The translations under genes were made by a program, and so were the position numbers. 64,000 bases of DNA, taken from the NCBI RefSeq assembly GCF_000014805.1, contig NC_008570.1, positions 4,388,501-4,452,500 of the forward strand. The letters run 5' to 3'. The notes beneath the pieces are model-generated. The model was not told the origin of the DNA, did not search any database, and saw nothing but the letters and a program-made list of their open reading frames with translations. The stretch is from Aeromonas hydrophila subsp. hydrophila ATCC 7966 (lineage in GTDB: Bacteria > Pseudomonadota > Gammaproteobacteria > Enterobacterales > Aeromonadaceae). Of this stretch, positions 26,228 to 34,330 are shown piece after piece. The first letter of the stretch is position 1, and each line of letters starts with the position of its first letter.

Positions 26228-26914
26228 TCAGGGTAGGTCAAATAACAGGGCTTGGCTGGCACTCGCGGCCACCAGATCCCATTTGGGCTCATCACGACTG
26301 AGAACCCCGTCGCCGGGTCGGGCAGCCAGACCGTTGGCGGTCAGCTCCCCTGAAATCATCTGCAGGTAGCCGTGTCGGCCGGCCAGCTCCCAGGTGAGGC
26401 TCTCACCCGGTTCAAGCTGCAGCCGCCAGACGCGGGCCTGCTGGCGGATCCTGAAGGATCCTGCTTCGCCGTCCGGTGACGCCACCAGCGTCATGCCCGG
26501 ATTGGCTTCAATCTGCTTCTGCTGATAGCCGGGTGTCGTGCCGTGTTCGTTCGGCTCGATCCAGATTTGCAGCAGGGAGAGCGGCTCGGTCTGCGAGGGG
26601 TTGTACTCGCTGTGCCGGATGCCGGACCCCGCGCTCATCAGCTGGAAATCCCCCGCCGGGATCTGCTCGGCATGGCCGAGGCTGTCCTTGTGCTCTATGG
26701 TGCCTTGCAGCACGCAGGTCAGGATTTCCATGTTGGCGTGAGGGTGGGTCGCGAAACCGCCACCCGGCGCCACCAGATCCTGATTGATGACCCGCAGCAC
26801 TGAATGCCCCATCCAGTCCGGGTCGTAGTAGTGCCCGAAGGAAAAGCTGTGGCGCGCATCCAGCCAGCCGAAGTTGGCTTTGCCGCGCGCTTCTGCGGCT
26901 CTCAATTTCATCAT
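26228..26914 (-). CDS. yhaK: Pirin-family bicupin protein, YhaK-like
   Basis: 228 residues with two cupin domains. The N-terminal metal site has the pirin pattern HPHANME plus a later His (IRHSEYNPS). The opening (FGWLDARHSFSFGHYYDPDWMGHSVLRVINQD) resembles both YhaK and YhhW. Family members oxidise flavonols such as quercetin or act as redox-sensitive proteins in the cytoplasm. It keeps the metal-binding residues that E. coli YhaK partly lacks. It sits between the small exported protein gene and the DoxX gene, opposite yhaJ. YhaK or YhhW remain the two options; the yhaJ neighbourhood favours YhaK. Confidence 0.85.
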   Translation of the reverse strand: MMKLRAAEARGKANFGWLDARHSFSFGHYYDPDWMGHSVLRVINQDLVAPGGGFATHPHANMEILTCVLQGTIEHKDSLGHAEQIPAGDFQLMSAGSGIRHSEYNPSQTEPLSLLQIWIEPNEHGTTPGYQQKQIEANPGMTLVASPDGEAGSFRIRQQARVWRLQLEPGESLTWELAGRHGYLQMISGELTANGLAARPGDGVLSRDEPKWDLVAASASQALLFDLP

Positions 26915-26944
26915 GGTGTGCTCCTCACGTACCGATACGGTTGA

Positions 26945-27277
26945 TTAACGCTGCTTGCCGCTACCGATGCCGAACGGAATACGGTAGTCGCTGCTCTGCT
27001 CACCCAGGCTCACGGTCAGGTTGCCCTGGGTGCGGCTCGGGATCTGTACCTGCTGGCTGCCCATCAGGTTGGCGTGGACGGAGGCAACCAGGTCGCCAGA
27101 CTCGTCACGCACTTCCAGCATGGGGTTGCCCTTGCCTTCCACCGCGGCGGTCGCGTGCCAGTTCACAAACAGCACGCCCGGGGCGGCGTTGAGGTCAGCC
27201 GGGACGGAAGCCTGAGCAAAACCTGCGGTCATCAGGCCTGCAACGGCCAGCATCTTGATTACGTTTTTCATGTTCAT
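26945..27277 (-). CDS. Small exported protein, paralogue of the 11133-11459 product
   Basis: 110 residues with a signal peptide ending near FAQA-SVPADL. The mature domain shares the blocks NAAPGVLFVNWHA, GSQQVQIPSRTQGNLTVSL and SDYRIPFGIGSGKQR with the product at 11133-11459, spanning nearly the whole protein. It is the first gene of the leftward set (this gene, pirin, DoxX) and is divergent from yhaJ, so it is probably co-regulated by YhaJ. No named family was recognised and the function is unknown. The start may be Met1 or Met3. Confidence 0.8.
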   Translation of the reverse strand: MNMKNVIKMLAVAGLMTAGFAQASVPADLNAAPGVLFVNWHATAAVEGKGNPMLEVRDESGDLVASVHANLMGSQQVQIPSRTQGNLTVSLGEQSSDYRIPFGIGSGKQR

Positions 27278-27534
27278 TCACTCTCTTGGTTTTATGTCAT
27301 TGCCAAGGCCGCTGTGGCCAGAATCAATGCATCCATGCAAGAGGTCATTCAAATAGTGTGTTGTTCTTTCACCGAAGTCAGACTCCCTGATTGATGGAGT
27401 CACAGTCTGGAACTACCCGTTTATTTGGCTGCTTGGCGTTCCTGCCTAAGCGTTGATTGAATATTAAAGACACTTGGCCTAACTTGTTAGCGAGATAAAC
27501 TGGCAAACATGTTCAAAAAAATTGAAGGCAATTT

Positions 27535-28449
27535 ATGGCCAAGGAACTGAACAAGGAACGGGCGCTGACCCTGGAAGCCATCCGGGTGCTGGATGCCATC
27601 GACCGCCGTGGCAGCTTCGCGGCGGCAGCCGACGAACTGGGCAAGGTGCCCTCGGCCCTGAGCTACACGGTGCAGAAGCTGGAAGACGAACTGGACGCCA
27701 TGCTGTTCGACCGCAGCGGCCACAGAACCAAGTTCACCCCGGCGGGCCGCATGCTGCTGGAGCGGGGTCGGGTTCTGCTGGAGGCGGCCGAGCACCTGGT
27801 GGGCGAGACCCGGGCGCTGGCCCGCGGCTGGGAGACCGACATCACCATCGCCGTCGATGCACTGGTGCCGCTGCAGGCCCTCTACCCGCTGGTGGAGCGG
27901 CTGGCCGAGCTGACCGATACCCGACTCAGGCTGCGGGCCGAAGTGCTGGCGGGCAGCTGGGAGTGTCTGGAAGATGGCCGGGCCGACCTGCTCATCTCCT
28001 CCCTCAATCCCGACATCATGATGACCGGTATCAAGCATCAGCCGCTGCAGGAGGAGGTGATGCTCTACGTCGCCCACCCCGATCACCCCCTGCATCAGGA
28101 GCCCGAGCCCCTGGCGGACGATACCCTGCGCCGCTACCGGGCCATCGCGGTGGCCGACACGGCGCTACGCAAGCCGGTGCTCACCTATCGCCTGCTCGAC
28201 AAGCAGCCGCGGCTGACCGTCAGCACCATGGGCGAGAAGCGCGACGCCCTGCTGGCGGGGATCGGGGTCGGCACCATGCCGCTGAGCTGGATTGAAGAGG
28301 ACATCAGGGCCGGACGGCTCAAGGTGATCAGCCCCGAGTATCGCCACCAGATCCAGGTCGTGCTGGCCTGGCGGCGCGACACCATGGGCAAGGCCAAGAG
28401 CTGGCTTATTCGGGAGATCCCCAAGCTGTTTCCCTGCAAGGGGGAGTAA
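27535..28449 (+). CDS. yhaJ: LysR-family regulator YhaJ
   Basis: 304 residues with an N-terminal winged helix-turn-helix (RRGSFAAAADELGKVPSALSYTVQKLE) and a LysR effector domain. The sequence follows E. coli YhaJ closely along its length, including FDRSGHRTKFTPAGRMLLERGRVLLEAA near the N-terminus and SWLIREIPKLF at the end. E. coli YhaJ activates yqjF and responds to quinone-like products of dinitrotoluene; in enterohaemorrhagic E. coli it also affects virulence genes. Here it is divergent from a small exported protein, a pirin and a DoxX protein, its likely targets. The 257-bp divergent region should hold its operator. Confidence 0.92.
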   Translation: MAKELNKERALTLEAIRVLDAIDRRGSFAAAADELGKVPSALSYTVQKLEDELDAMLFDRSGHRTKFTPAGRMLLERGRVLLEAAEHLVGETRALARGWETDITIAVDALVPLQALYPLVERLAELTDTRLRLRAEVLAGSWECLEDGRADLLISSLNPDIMMTGIKHQPLQEEVMLYVAHPDHPLHQEPEPLADDTLRRYRAIAVADTALRKPVLTYRLLDKQPRLTVSTMGEKRDALLAGIGVGTMPLSWIEEDIRAGRLKVISPEYRHQIQVVLAWRRDTMGKAKSWLIREIPKLFPCKGE

Positions 28450-28900
28450 GACGGGCGGCAACATAAGAGGGGGCGCAAGCAGCGACAGAGAACTGCCGGT
28501 GCCCCGCCGCTTGACGGCGGGCGCAAATTCGGAGAAAAGAAAAAAGCGGCCCTCTTGCGAGTTCCGCTCAATGCCAGGAAAGAATAAAAACCTTGCGGTT
28601 TAAAAAACCCTTAAATTGGAAGCAAACAATCGATTTCTCAACCAGGAAGGTCTTGAATCCGATTCGTGTTGAATTATGCGCGATGTTTTATGCGCCACCA
28701 GCAAAATGTTGAATGGTTGAAGGATATGCACCGCAGAGTATCACTATCTGCAACCTTCCACTCAGACTGGTCTGGCCATTTCCATCGATTACGCCGGGTT
28801 TGTTTCCTCTGGTTTTTTTAAGTGTCAGTATCTGAGCCCATAACGACAAAAGAACTCAGTTTCTGACACAACATAAAGATGCAGATAAAGGAATAGTTGC
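28450..28900. other. Intergenic region between yhaJ and the HTH regulator
   Basis: About 450 bp with no convincing gene. The right part (about 28590-28900) is AT-richer and probably holds the promoter of the HTH regulator. No clear operator or terminator was recognised. Confidence 0.4.
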
Positions 28901-29665
28901 ATGACCTACAGCCAGACCCTGGCCAACAATATTCTCGACACCCTGAAGAAGACCCTGACCGACAAGGGGATCCGCTATCAGACCCTGGCAGAAGCCATGG
29001 GCGTCTCCATCGCCACCGTCAAACGGATGATGAACAAGCCCTCCCTGCCGTTCGATACCCTGCTGGAGATCTGCCACCTGGTGGGGCTGTCGTTCGAGGA
29101 GCTGCTGGACCGCACCCAGGACGCCCAGAGCCGCCGCGCCGTCTTCACCCAGGAGCAGGACGAGGCATTCCACAAGGAGCCCGGTCTCTACGCCTTTCTC
29201 GCCAACATCTTCTGGCGCGACAAGACGTTAATCGATCTCAAGCGGGAGTACGGCCTGACCGATGCCTCCTGCTACCTCTATCTGCGCAAGCTGGAGAAGC
29301 TCGGCATCCTGCAGCTCGGCATCGACAACAGCTACCACTTCCTCATCAGCGAGCGGATCAGCTTCGAGCAGCACAGCCGCTTCGCCCGCCAGCAGGCGCG
29401 CCAGGCCATGTCCGTGCTGGGGGACTATCTGGTGGAGAACATGCACAAGTCCAACAACTACATGGCACTGTGCCAGCTCCATCTGGACGAGAGCGAGGCG
29501 ATGGCGCTGATCGAGCGGATGAAGGAGTACTGGCACCAGGAGCTCAAGCTCAACCGCCCCGCCATCGGCCAGCGCGAGGGCAGCAAGACCTACACCATGT
29601 CGCTGCAGCTGGCCGACTGCGGCTACCAGAGCTTCGACGACCTGATCCCCAATATCGACAACTGA
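28901..29665 (+). CDS. Cro/C1-type helix-turn-helix regulator
   Basis: 254 residues. The N-terminal HTH_3 domain (about 10-70) has the helix pair YQTLAEAMGVSIATVKRMMNKPSLPFDTLLEICHLVG. The rest is a predicted helical effector domain with a second possible winged-helix segment (DLKREYGLTDASCYLYLRKLEKLGILQL, about 105-135). This two-part layout is common among chromosomal regulators of unknown target in Aeromonas, Vibrio and Shewanella. It is not next to a phage. It stands alone, followed by a GGCGGATCC/GGATCCGCC hairpin. Confidence 0.82.
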   Translation: MTYSQTLANNILDTLKKTLTDKGIRYQTLAEAMGVSIATVKRMMNKPSLPFDTLLEICHLVGLSFEELLDRTQDAQSRRAVFTQEQDEAFHKEPGLYAFLANIFWRDKTLIDLKREYGLTDASCYLYLRKLEKLGILQLGIDNSYHFLISERISFEQHSRFARQQARQAMSVLGDYLVENMHKSNNYMALCQLHLDESEAMALIERMKEYWHQELKLNRPAIGQREGSKTYTMSLQLADCGYQSFDDLIPNIDN

Positions 29666-29669
29666 TCCC

Positions 29670-29691
29670 GGCGGATCCTGCGGGATCCGCC
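29670..29691 (+). terminator. Hairpin after the HTH regulator
   Basis: A 9-bp perfect stem (29670-29678 with 29683-29691) with a 4-nt loop and a T/C-rich tail, five bases after the stop. A second hairpin (29711-29717 with 29722-29728) precedes the convergent gene end. Confidence 0.7.
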
Positions 29692-29731
29692 TCCCTTTCC
29701 ACACCGGCATGGCCCGCCAGAGCGGGCCGGA

Positions 29732-30538
29732 TCATCCCTGATCCGCGAGCTGGATCTGCGCCGGCCTGTCGAATGCAGGCGGCTGCAATGCTCGCGTATC
29801 GAGACAGATGCGGATCGCATCCGGTCGCCAGTGCTCGATATCGCAATCCACCAGCGCTCCCCGCTGGTCATAGTTGACCCGCACCAGCCGCAGCACGGCG
29901 CTCCCTTCCGCCAGATTGAGGGCGCGGGCGATGGCGCCCCGCGCCGCCGAGGGGGTGATCTCGAGACTCGCCCCACCCTGGCCTATGCCATAGCGCTGCT
30001 GATAGAGCTCGGTGAGGGAGCTGGCCAGCGGCGCGCTGGCGATATCGGGAAAGCGGCTGGCCAGCAGGTGGTGGCTGACGTGGAGCACCGGCCGACCGTC
30101 GATGAGACGCAGGCGGCGGATTTCATACAGCGGGGTAAAAGGATCCAGCCCCATCCAGCGGCACAGCTCGCTGCTGGCCAGCTCGCTACCGTGGGCCAAC
30201 ACTCGGGTTTCGGCGGTGCGCTGCTGCTCGCCGATCCACTGGTGAAAGTGGGTGTGGATGGCGGGATCGTAGGTGAGGCGAGGCGGCGCCACGAACCAGC
30301 CGCGCCGCTCGGCCCGGTAGATGAGGCCATCCGCCTCGAGGCTCGAGAGCGCCTCCTTGATGGTGATGCGGGTGGTGGCGAAGCGCTCGCTCAGGGCCCG
30401 CTCAGCGGGCAACTGCTGCCCCGCCGCCAGCTGGCCGCTGCCGATATAGCGGCGCAGGGTCTGGCAAATCTGTTCACACTTGGAGGCGCGGCCATCGGCC
30501 GCGACCCGCTCGCTCAATCTCGATTCAATCACGCTCAT
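29732..30538 (-). CDS. GntR-family regulator, PhnR-like (UTRA domain)
   Basis: 268 residues from the Met at 30538 (MSVIESRLSE); the frame is open from 30553. The N-terminal GntR winged helix (LPAERALSERFATTRITIKEALSSLEADGLIYRAERRGWFV) and the C-terminal UTRA ligand domain (about 105-255, ending DIEHWRPDAIRICLDTR) follow Salmonella PhnR, the regulator of 2-aminoethylphosphonate uptake, closely. It is divergent from the uptake operon at 30763-36037 and shares with it a regulatory region containing two Pho boxes. The expected ligand is the imported organophosphorus compound or its product. Confidence 0.85.
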   Translation of the reverse strand: MSVIESRLSERVAADGRASKCEQICQTLRRYIGSGQLAAGQQLPAERALSERFATTRITIKEALSSLEADGLIYRAERRGWFVAPPRLTYDPAIHTHFHQWIGEQQRTAETRVLAHGSELASSELCRWMGLDPFTPLYEIRRLRLIDGRPVLHVSHHLLASRFPDIASAPLASSLTELYQQRYGIGQGGASLEITPSAARGAIARALNLAEGSAVLRLVRVNYDQRGALVDCDIEHWRPDAIRICLDTRALQPPAFDRPAQIQLADQG

Positions 30539-30644
30539 GTCCCTGTCGCTCATCCTGACTGCGGCGGCTGGCTTAGCCCTTGTTGGTTCAGCCCTTGCTG
30601 GAGTAGTCCAGCTTCACTTGGGTTCAGAGTTGTAACCGCTGTGG

Positions 30645-30662
30645 ATGACAGCGCCATGACAG
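30645..30662 (-). promoter_or_regulatory. Pho box facing the PhnR-like gene
   Basis: Read on the minus strand: CTGTCAT, 4 bp, CTGTCAT. Both half-sites are perfect matches to the PhoB consensus with the standard 4-bp spacing. A TACAAC element 10 bp downstream could be the -10, the same geometry as the E. coli phoA promoter. Confidence 0.75.
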
Positions 30663-30667
30663 GGCGA

Positions 30668-30685
30668 TTGTCATCAAACTGCCAT
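30668..30685 (+). promoter_or_regulatory. Pho box facing the uptake operon
   Basis: TTGTCAT CAAA CTGCCAT: each half-site matches the PhoB consensus CTGTCAT at 6 of 7 positions, with an A-rich 4-bp spacer. A CATATT candidate -10 lies at 30705-30710, upstream of the binding-protein start. Confidence 0.7.
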
Positions 30686-30762
30686 CAAAGCGCCCCGCCA
30701 CCGTCATATTTCCCCTCTAGCATCCCTCTCGAACCTTAACTGACCTAGTCCAGAGGGATGGG

Positions 30763-31812
30763 ATGATGAAAAGCGTGATCGCAAGTGCACTGGCCCTGGT
30801 GGCCATCAGTCAGCCACTGTTTGCCGCCGAGAACATCGCGGATCTCGAGAAAGCCGCTCGCGGTGAAGGGCAGCTCAGCAGCATCGGCATGCCCGACAGC
30901 TGGGCCAACTGGAAGGATACCTGGCAGCAGCTCGGCAGCATCTACGGCATCAAGCATCAGGATACCGACATGAGCTCGGCGCAGGAGATCGCCAAGTTCG
31001 CCGCCGAGAAGGCCAATGCCACCGCCGACATCGGCGACGTGGGCGGCGCCTTCGGCCCGGTGGCGGTCAAACAGGGGGTCACCCAGCCCTACAAACCCTC
31101 CACCTGGGCCGACATTCCCAACTGGGCCAAGGATGCGGACGGTCACTGGATGCTGGCCTATACCGGCACCATCGCCTTCCTGATCAACAAGGATCTCGTC
31201 AAGGCCACCCCCACCAGCTGGCAGTCCCTGCTGGGTGGCGACTACAAGGTGACCCTGGGTGACGTCGGTGTTGCCTCCCAGGCCAACAACGGCGTGCTGG
31301 CGGCGGCCTATGCCACTGGTGGCAGCGAGAAGAACCTCAAACCCGCGCTGGAGCTGTTCGGTCAGCTGGCCAAGCAGGGTCGCCTGTCGCTGAACGACCC
31401 GACCATCGCCAACATCGAGAAGGGCGAGGTGGAAGTGGGGGTGCTGTGGGACTTCAACGCGCTGAACTACCGCGACCAGATCGACCCCAAGAAGTTTGAG
31501 GTGGTGATCCCGAGCGACGGCTCCGTCATCGCCGGTTACACCACCATCATCAACAAGTGGGCCAAGAACCCCAACGCCGCCAAGCTGGCGCGGGAATACA
31601 TCCTCTCCGACGCCGGCCAGATCAACCTGGCGCGCGGCTACGCCCGCCCGATCCGCAGCAACGTGACCCTGCCGGACGACGTCAAGGCCAAGCTGCTGCC
31701 GGCCGAGCAGTACGCCAATGCCAAGCCGGTACAGGATCACGCCGCCTGGGAGCAGAGCTTCAAGGCCCTGCCGCGCCAGTGGCAGGAAACCGTCATGATC
31801 AACATGCAATAA
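30763..31812 (+). CDS. ABC transporter substrate-binding protein of the Pho-box operon
   Basis: 349 residues with a signal peptide ending near PLFA-AEN and a family-1 extracellular solute-binding fold (the same broad class as PotD, AfuA and PhnS). It binds the solute in the periplasm for the permease pair at 32656-34324. It differs considerably from Salmonella PhnS, so the ligand need not be 2-aminoethylphosphonate. The Pho boxes and PhnR-like regulator point to a phosphonate or phosphate ester (inference). First gene of an operon with short or overlapping junctions. Confidence 0.88.
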   Translation: MMKSVIASALALVAISQPLFAAENIADLEKAARGEGQLSSIGMPDSWANWKDTWQQLGSIYGIKHQDTDMSSAQEIAKFAAEKANATADIGDVGGAFGPVAVKQGVTQPYKPSTWADIPNWAKDADGHWMLAYTGTIAFLINKDLVKATPTSWQSLLGGDYKVTLGDVGVASQANNGVLAAAYATGGSEKNLKPALELFGQLAKQGRLSLNDPTIANIEKGEVEVGVLWDFNALNYRDQIDPKKFEVVIPSDGSVIAGYTTIINKWAKNPNAAKLAREYILSDAGQINLARGYARPIRSNVTLPDDVKAKLLPAEQYANAKPVQDHAAWEQSFKALPRQWQETVMINMQ

Positions 31813-31822
31813 GGAGCGGCCA

Positions 31823-32656
31823 GTGCAACACAAGGTGATAGTGGTACTTGTGGATGGCCTCTCTGCCGAGGTAGCCCATTGCATGGGCTACCTCGCGGGC
31901 ATGGTGGAGGCGGAGCGCGGCCTCTATACGACCCTCAGCTGCGCCCTGCCCTCCCTCTCCCGGCCCCTCTACGAGTGCATCCTGACCGGGTCGACGCCAG
32001 TGGAGAGCGGCATCACCCACAACGGGGTGAGCCGTCTCAGCCGGCAGGAGTCCATCTTCCATCTGGCCCGGGCGGGCGGCAAACGCACCGCAGCAGCGGC
32101 CTACCACTGGGTGAGCGAGCTCTACAACCAGAGCCCCTGGCAAGCGGCCCGCGATCGCTTCACCCATGACGAGCGGCTGCCGATCCAGCACGGCTGCTTC
32201 TACTGGGATGACAACTACCCCGACAGCCATCTGCTGATGGACGGCGAGTGGCTGCGCAGCCAGTACGACCCCGATTTTCTGCTGATCCACCCGATGGGGG
32301 TGGATGATGCCGGCCACCAGTTTGGTCTCGATTCCCGCCAGTACCGCAATCAGGCGCGCCGGATGGACAGCCTGCTGGCCGACCTGCTGCCCCAGTGGCT
32401 GGCGGAGGGGTATCAGGTAGTGATCACCTCGGATCACGGCATGAACAACGACCTGAGCCACGGCGGTACCCTGGCCGAGGAGCGCCGGGTACCGCTCTGG
32501 CTGTTTGGCGATGCGTTTGTGGCCCAGTGGCCCGCCGGCCCCGCCATACAGCAGACCCAGCTCTGTGCCCTGATGGCAGACCTGCTGGGGGTGACTCACG
32601 ACAAGCCGAGCGGCCCGCCGCTGCTCAAGGCCGGCAACCTGCCGGAGGTGCACTGA
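31823..32656 (+). CDS. Alkaline-phosphatase-superfamily hydrolase
   Basis: 277 residues of the nucleotide pyrophosphatase/phosphodiesterase-like branch. Metal ligands are visible in VVLVDGLS (near the N-terminus), VDDAGHQFG and SDHGM. The nucleophile should be the Ser in LPSLSRPLYECILTG, in place of the more usual Thr. There is no signal peptide, so it acts in the cytoplasm on imported substrate. It may cleave a phosphodiester, phosphomonoester or, like phosphonoacetate hydrolase PhnA of the same superfamily, a carbon-phosphorus bond. It starts 11 bp after the binding-protein gene and overlaps the permease start by ATGA. Confidence 0.85.
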   Translation: MQHKVIVVLVDGLSAEVAHCMGYLAGMVEAERGLYTTLSCALPSLSRPLYECILTGSTPVESGITHNGVSRLSRQESIFHLARAGGKRTAAAAYHWVSELYNQSPWQAARDRFTHDERLPIQHGCFYWDDNYPDSHLLMDGEWLRSQYDPDFLLIHPMGVDDAGHQFGLDSRQYRNQARRMDSLLADLLPQWLAEGYQVVITSDHGMNNDLSHGGTLAEERRVPLWLFGDAFVAQWPAGPAIQQTQLCALMADLLGVTHDKPSGPPLLKAGNLPEVH

Positions 32657-33555
32657 TGATGCCCGCCACCACCGAGATCCTGGCGGATCAACCCATGGCA
32701 ACCAAGCACAAGGTGCGCCGCCACTGGCTGCCGGCCCTGGTGCTGCTGCCGTTTGTCCTCTTGATGATCCTGTTCCAGCTCGCCCCCATGGTGTGGGTGC
32801 TGGTGGGCAGTTTTCAGACCCCGGATGGCTGGGGCCTCGACTACTACCGGGAGATCCTGAGCTCCCCCTTCTACCTGCAATCGTTCGGCAACTCCTTGCG
32901 CATCGCCGGTATCGCCAGTCTGGCGGGGCTTGCCATCGGCACGCTCGGGGCGGCCGCACTGCGCCACAGCGGCGAGCGGGTCAAACGGGTGCTGCTGGCC
33001 TTCGTCACCATGACCGGCAACTTCAGCGGCGTGCCGCTGGCGTTCGCCTTCATCATCATTCTTGGCATCAACGGTGCGGTCACTCTGCTGCTGAAATCCT
33101 GGGGCCTCATCGACGGCTTCAACCTCTACTCGGGTAGCGGCCTCATCCTCATCTACACCTACTTCCAGATCCCGCTCGCGTTGCTGCTGCTCTACCCGGC
33201 CTTCGATGCGCTGCAGGATGAGTGGCCGCAGGCCGCCGCACTGCTCGGCGCGAGCAAGGGGCAGTATGTGTGGCACGTGGCGCTGCCGATGCTGACGCCT
33301 GCGCTGCTCGGCACCCTGATCATCCTGTTTGCCAACGCGGTGGGGGCCTATGCCTCCGCCTATGCCCTCACCACAGGTAACTTCAATCTGGTGACCATCC
33401 GGGTGGCCAGTCTGGTCTCCGGCGACATCTTCCTCGAACCCAATATGGCGGCGGCGCTGGCGGTGATCCTGATGGTGCTGCTGGGGGTAGTGACGGCCGC
33501 CAACCAGTGGCTGCTGAAAAAAAGCTATGTGAACAAGGGGCAATCCCATGCATGA
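32656..33555 (+). CDS. ABC transporter permease subunit 1
   Basis: 299 residues from the ATG that overlaps the previous stop (ATGATG). About six to seven membrane helices start at LPALVLLPFVLLMILFQLAPMVW. The EAA-type loop (AAALLGASKGQYVWHVALPML) near residue 195 contacts the ATPase. It belongs to the spermidine/putrescine-thiamine-iron-phosphonate permease class. It forms the membrane channel with the next gene product. Confidence 0.9.
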   Translation: MMPATTEILADQPMATKHKVRRHWLPALVLLPFVLLMILFQLAPMVWVLVGSFQTPDGWGLDYYREILSSPFYLQSFGNSLRIAGIASLAGLAIGTLGAAALRHSGERVKRVLLAFVTMTGNFSGVPLAFAFIIILGINGAVTLLLKSWGLIDGFNLYSGSGLILIYTYFQIPLALLLLYPAFDALQDEWPQAAALLGASKGQYVWHVALPMLTPALLGTLIILFANAVGAYASAYALTTGNFNLVTIRVASLVSGDIFLEPNMAAALAVILMVLLGVVTAANQWLLKKSYVNKGQSHA

Positions 33556-34324
33556 TTTGACGCCGCGCTGGCCCAAGTGGGTGCTGGGTGGGCTGGTCGC
33601 CACCCTGCTGTTGCCGCTGCTGGCCACGTTTCTCTACTCCCTCTCCACCCGCTGGGGGGCGACCCTGCTGCCGGACGGCTTTACCCTCGACTGGTACCTC
33701 AAACTGTGGGGTGACCCGCGCTTTCTGGCGGCGTTTGGCCGCAGCCTCTTGGTCTGCTTTGCTACCCTGCTGCTGGGGACCCTGGTGCTGGTGCCCACCG
33801 TGCTGGTGGTGGCCTACTACTTCCCCAGGCTGGATCCCTGGATGAACCTGCTGATCCTGCTCCCCTTCGCGGTGCCGCCCGTGGTCTCCTCGGTCGGGTT
33901 GCTGCAGATCTACGCCGACGGCGTTCTGCCGATTATCGGCACGCCGTGGATCCTGATCGGCACCTGGTTCACCGTGGTGCTCCCCTTTATGTACCGGGCG
34001 CTGGCCAACAGTTTGCAGGGGGTGCCGCTGAAAGATCTGATGGATGCCGCCCATCTGCTGGGGGCAAGCAGTCGGCGCGCCTTCCTGCTGGTGGTGATCC
34101 CCTGTCTGCGCAAGGGGCTGCTGGCGGCGCTGTTTCTCTCGCTCTCCTTCCTGCTCGGCGAGTTCGTGTTTGCCAACATGCTGGTGGGCACCCGTTACGA
34201 AACCCTGCAGGTCTACCTCTACAACATGCGTTCGACTTCGGGCCACTTCACCAGCGCGCTGGTGATGAGCTACTTCCTGCTGACCCTGCTGCTCACCTGG
34301 GCAGCGAACAGATTTCATCGGTGA
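33548..34324 (+). CDS. ABC transporter permease subunit 2
   Basis: 258 residues, about six membrane helices and the EAA loop DAAHLLGASSRRAFLLVVIPCL. It pairs with the preceding permease. The start overlaps the preceding gene by 8 bp, which implies translational coupling. Confidence 0.9.
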   Translation: MHDLTPRWPKWVLGGLVATLLLPLLATFLYSLSTRWGATLLPDGFTLDWYLKLWGDPRFLAAFGRSLLVCFATLLLGTLVLVPTVLVVAYYFPRLDPWMNLLILLPFAVPPVVSSVGLLQIYADGVLPIIGTPWILIGTWFTVVLPFMYRALANSLQGVPLKDLMDAAHLLGASSRRAFLLVVIPCLRKGLLAALFLSLSFLLGEFVFANMLVGTRYETLQVYLYNMRSTSGHFTSALVMSYFLLTLLLTWAANRFHR

Positions 34325-34330
34325 ATCAAC

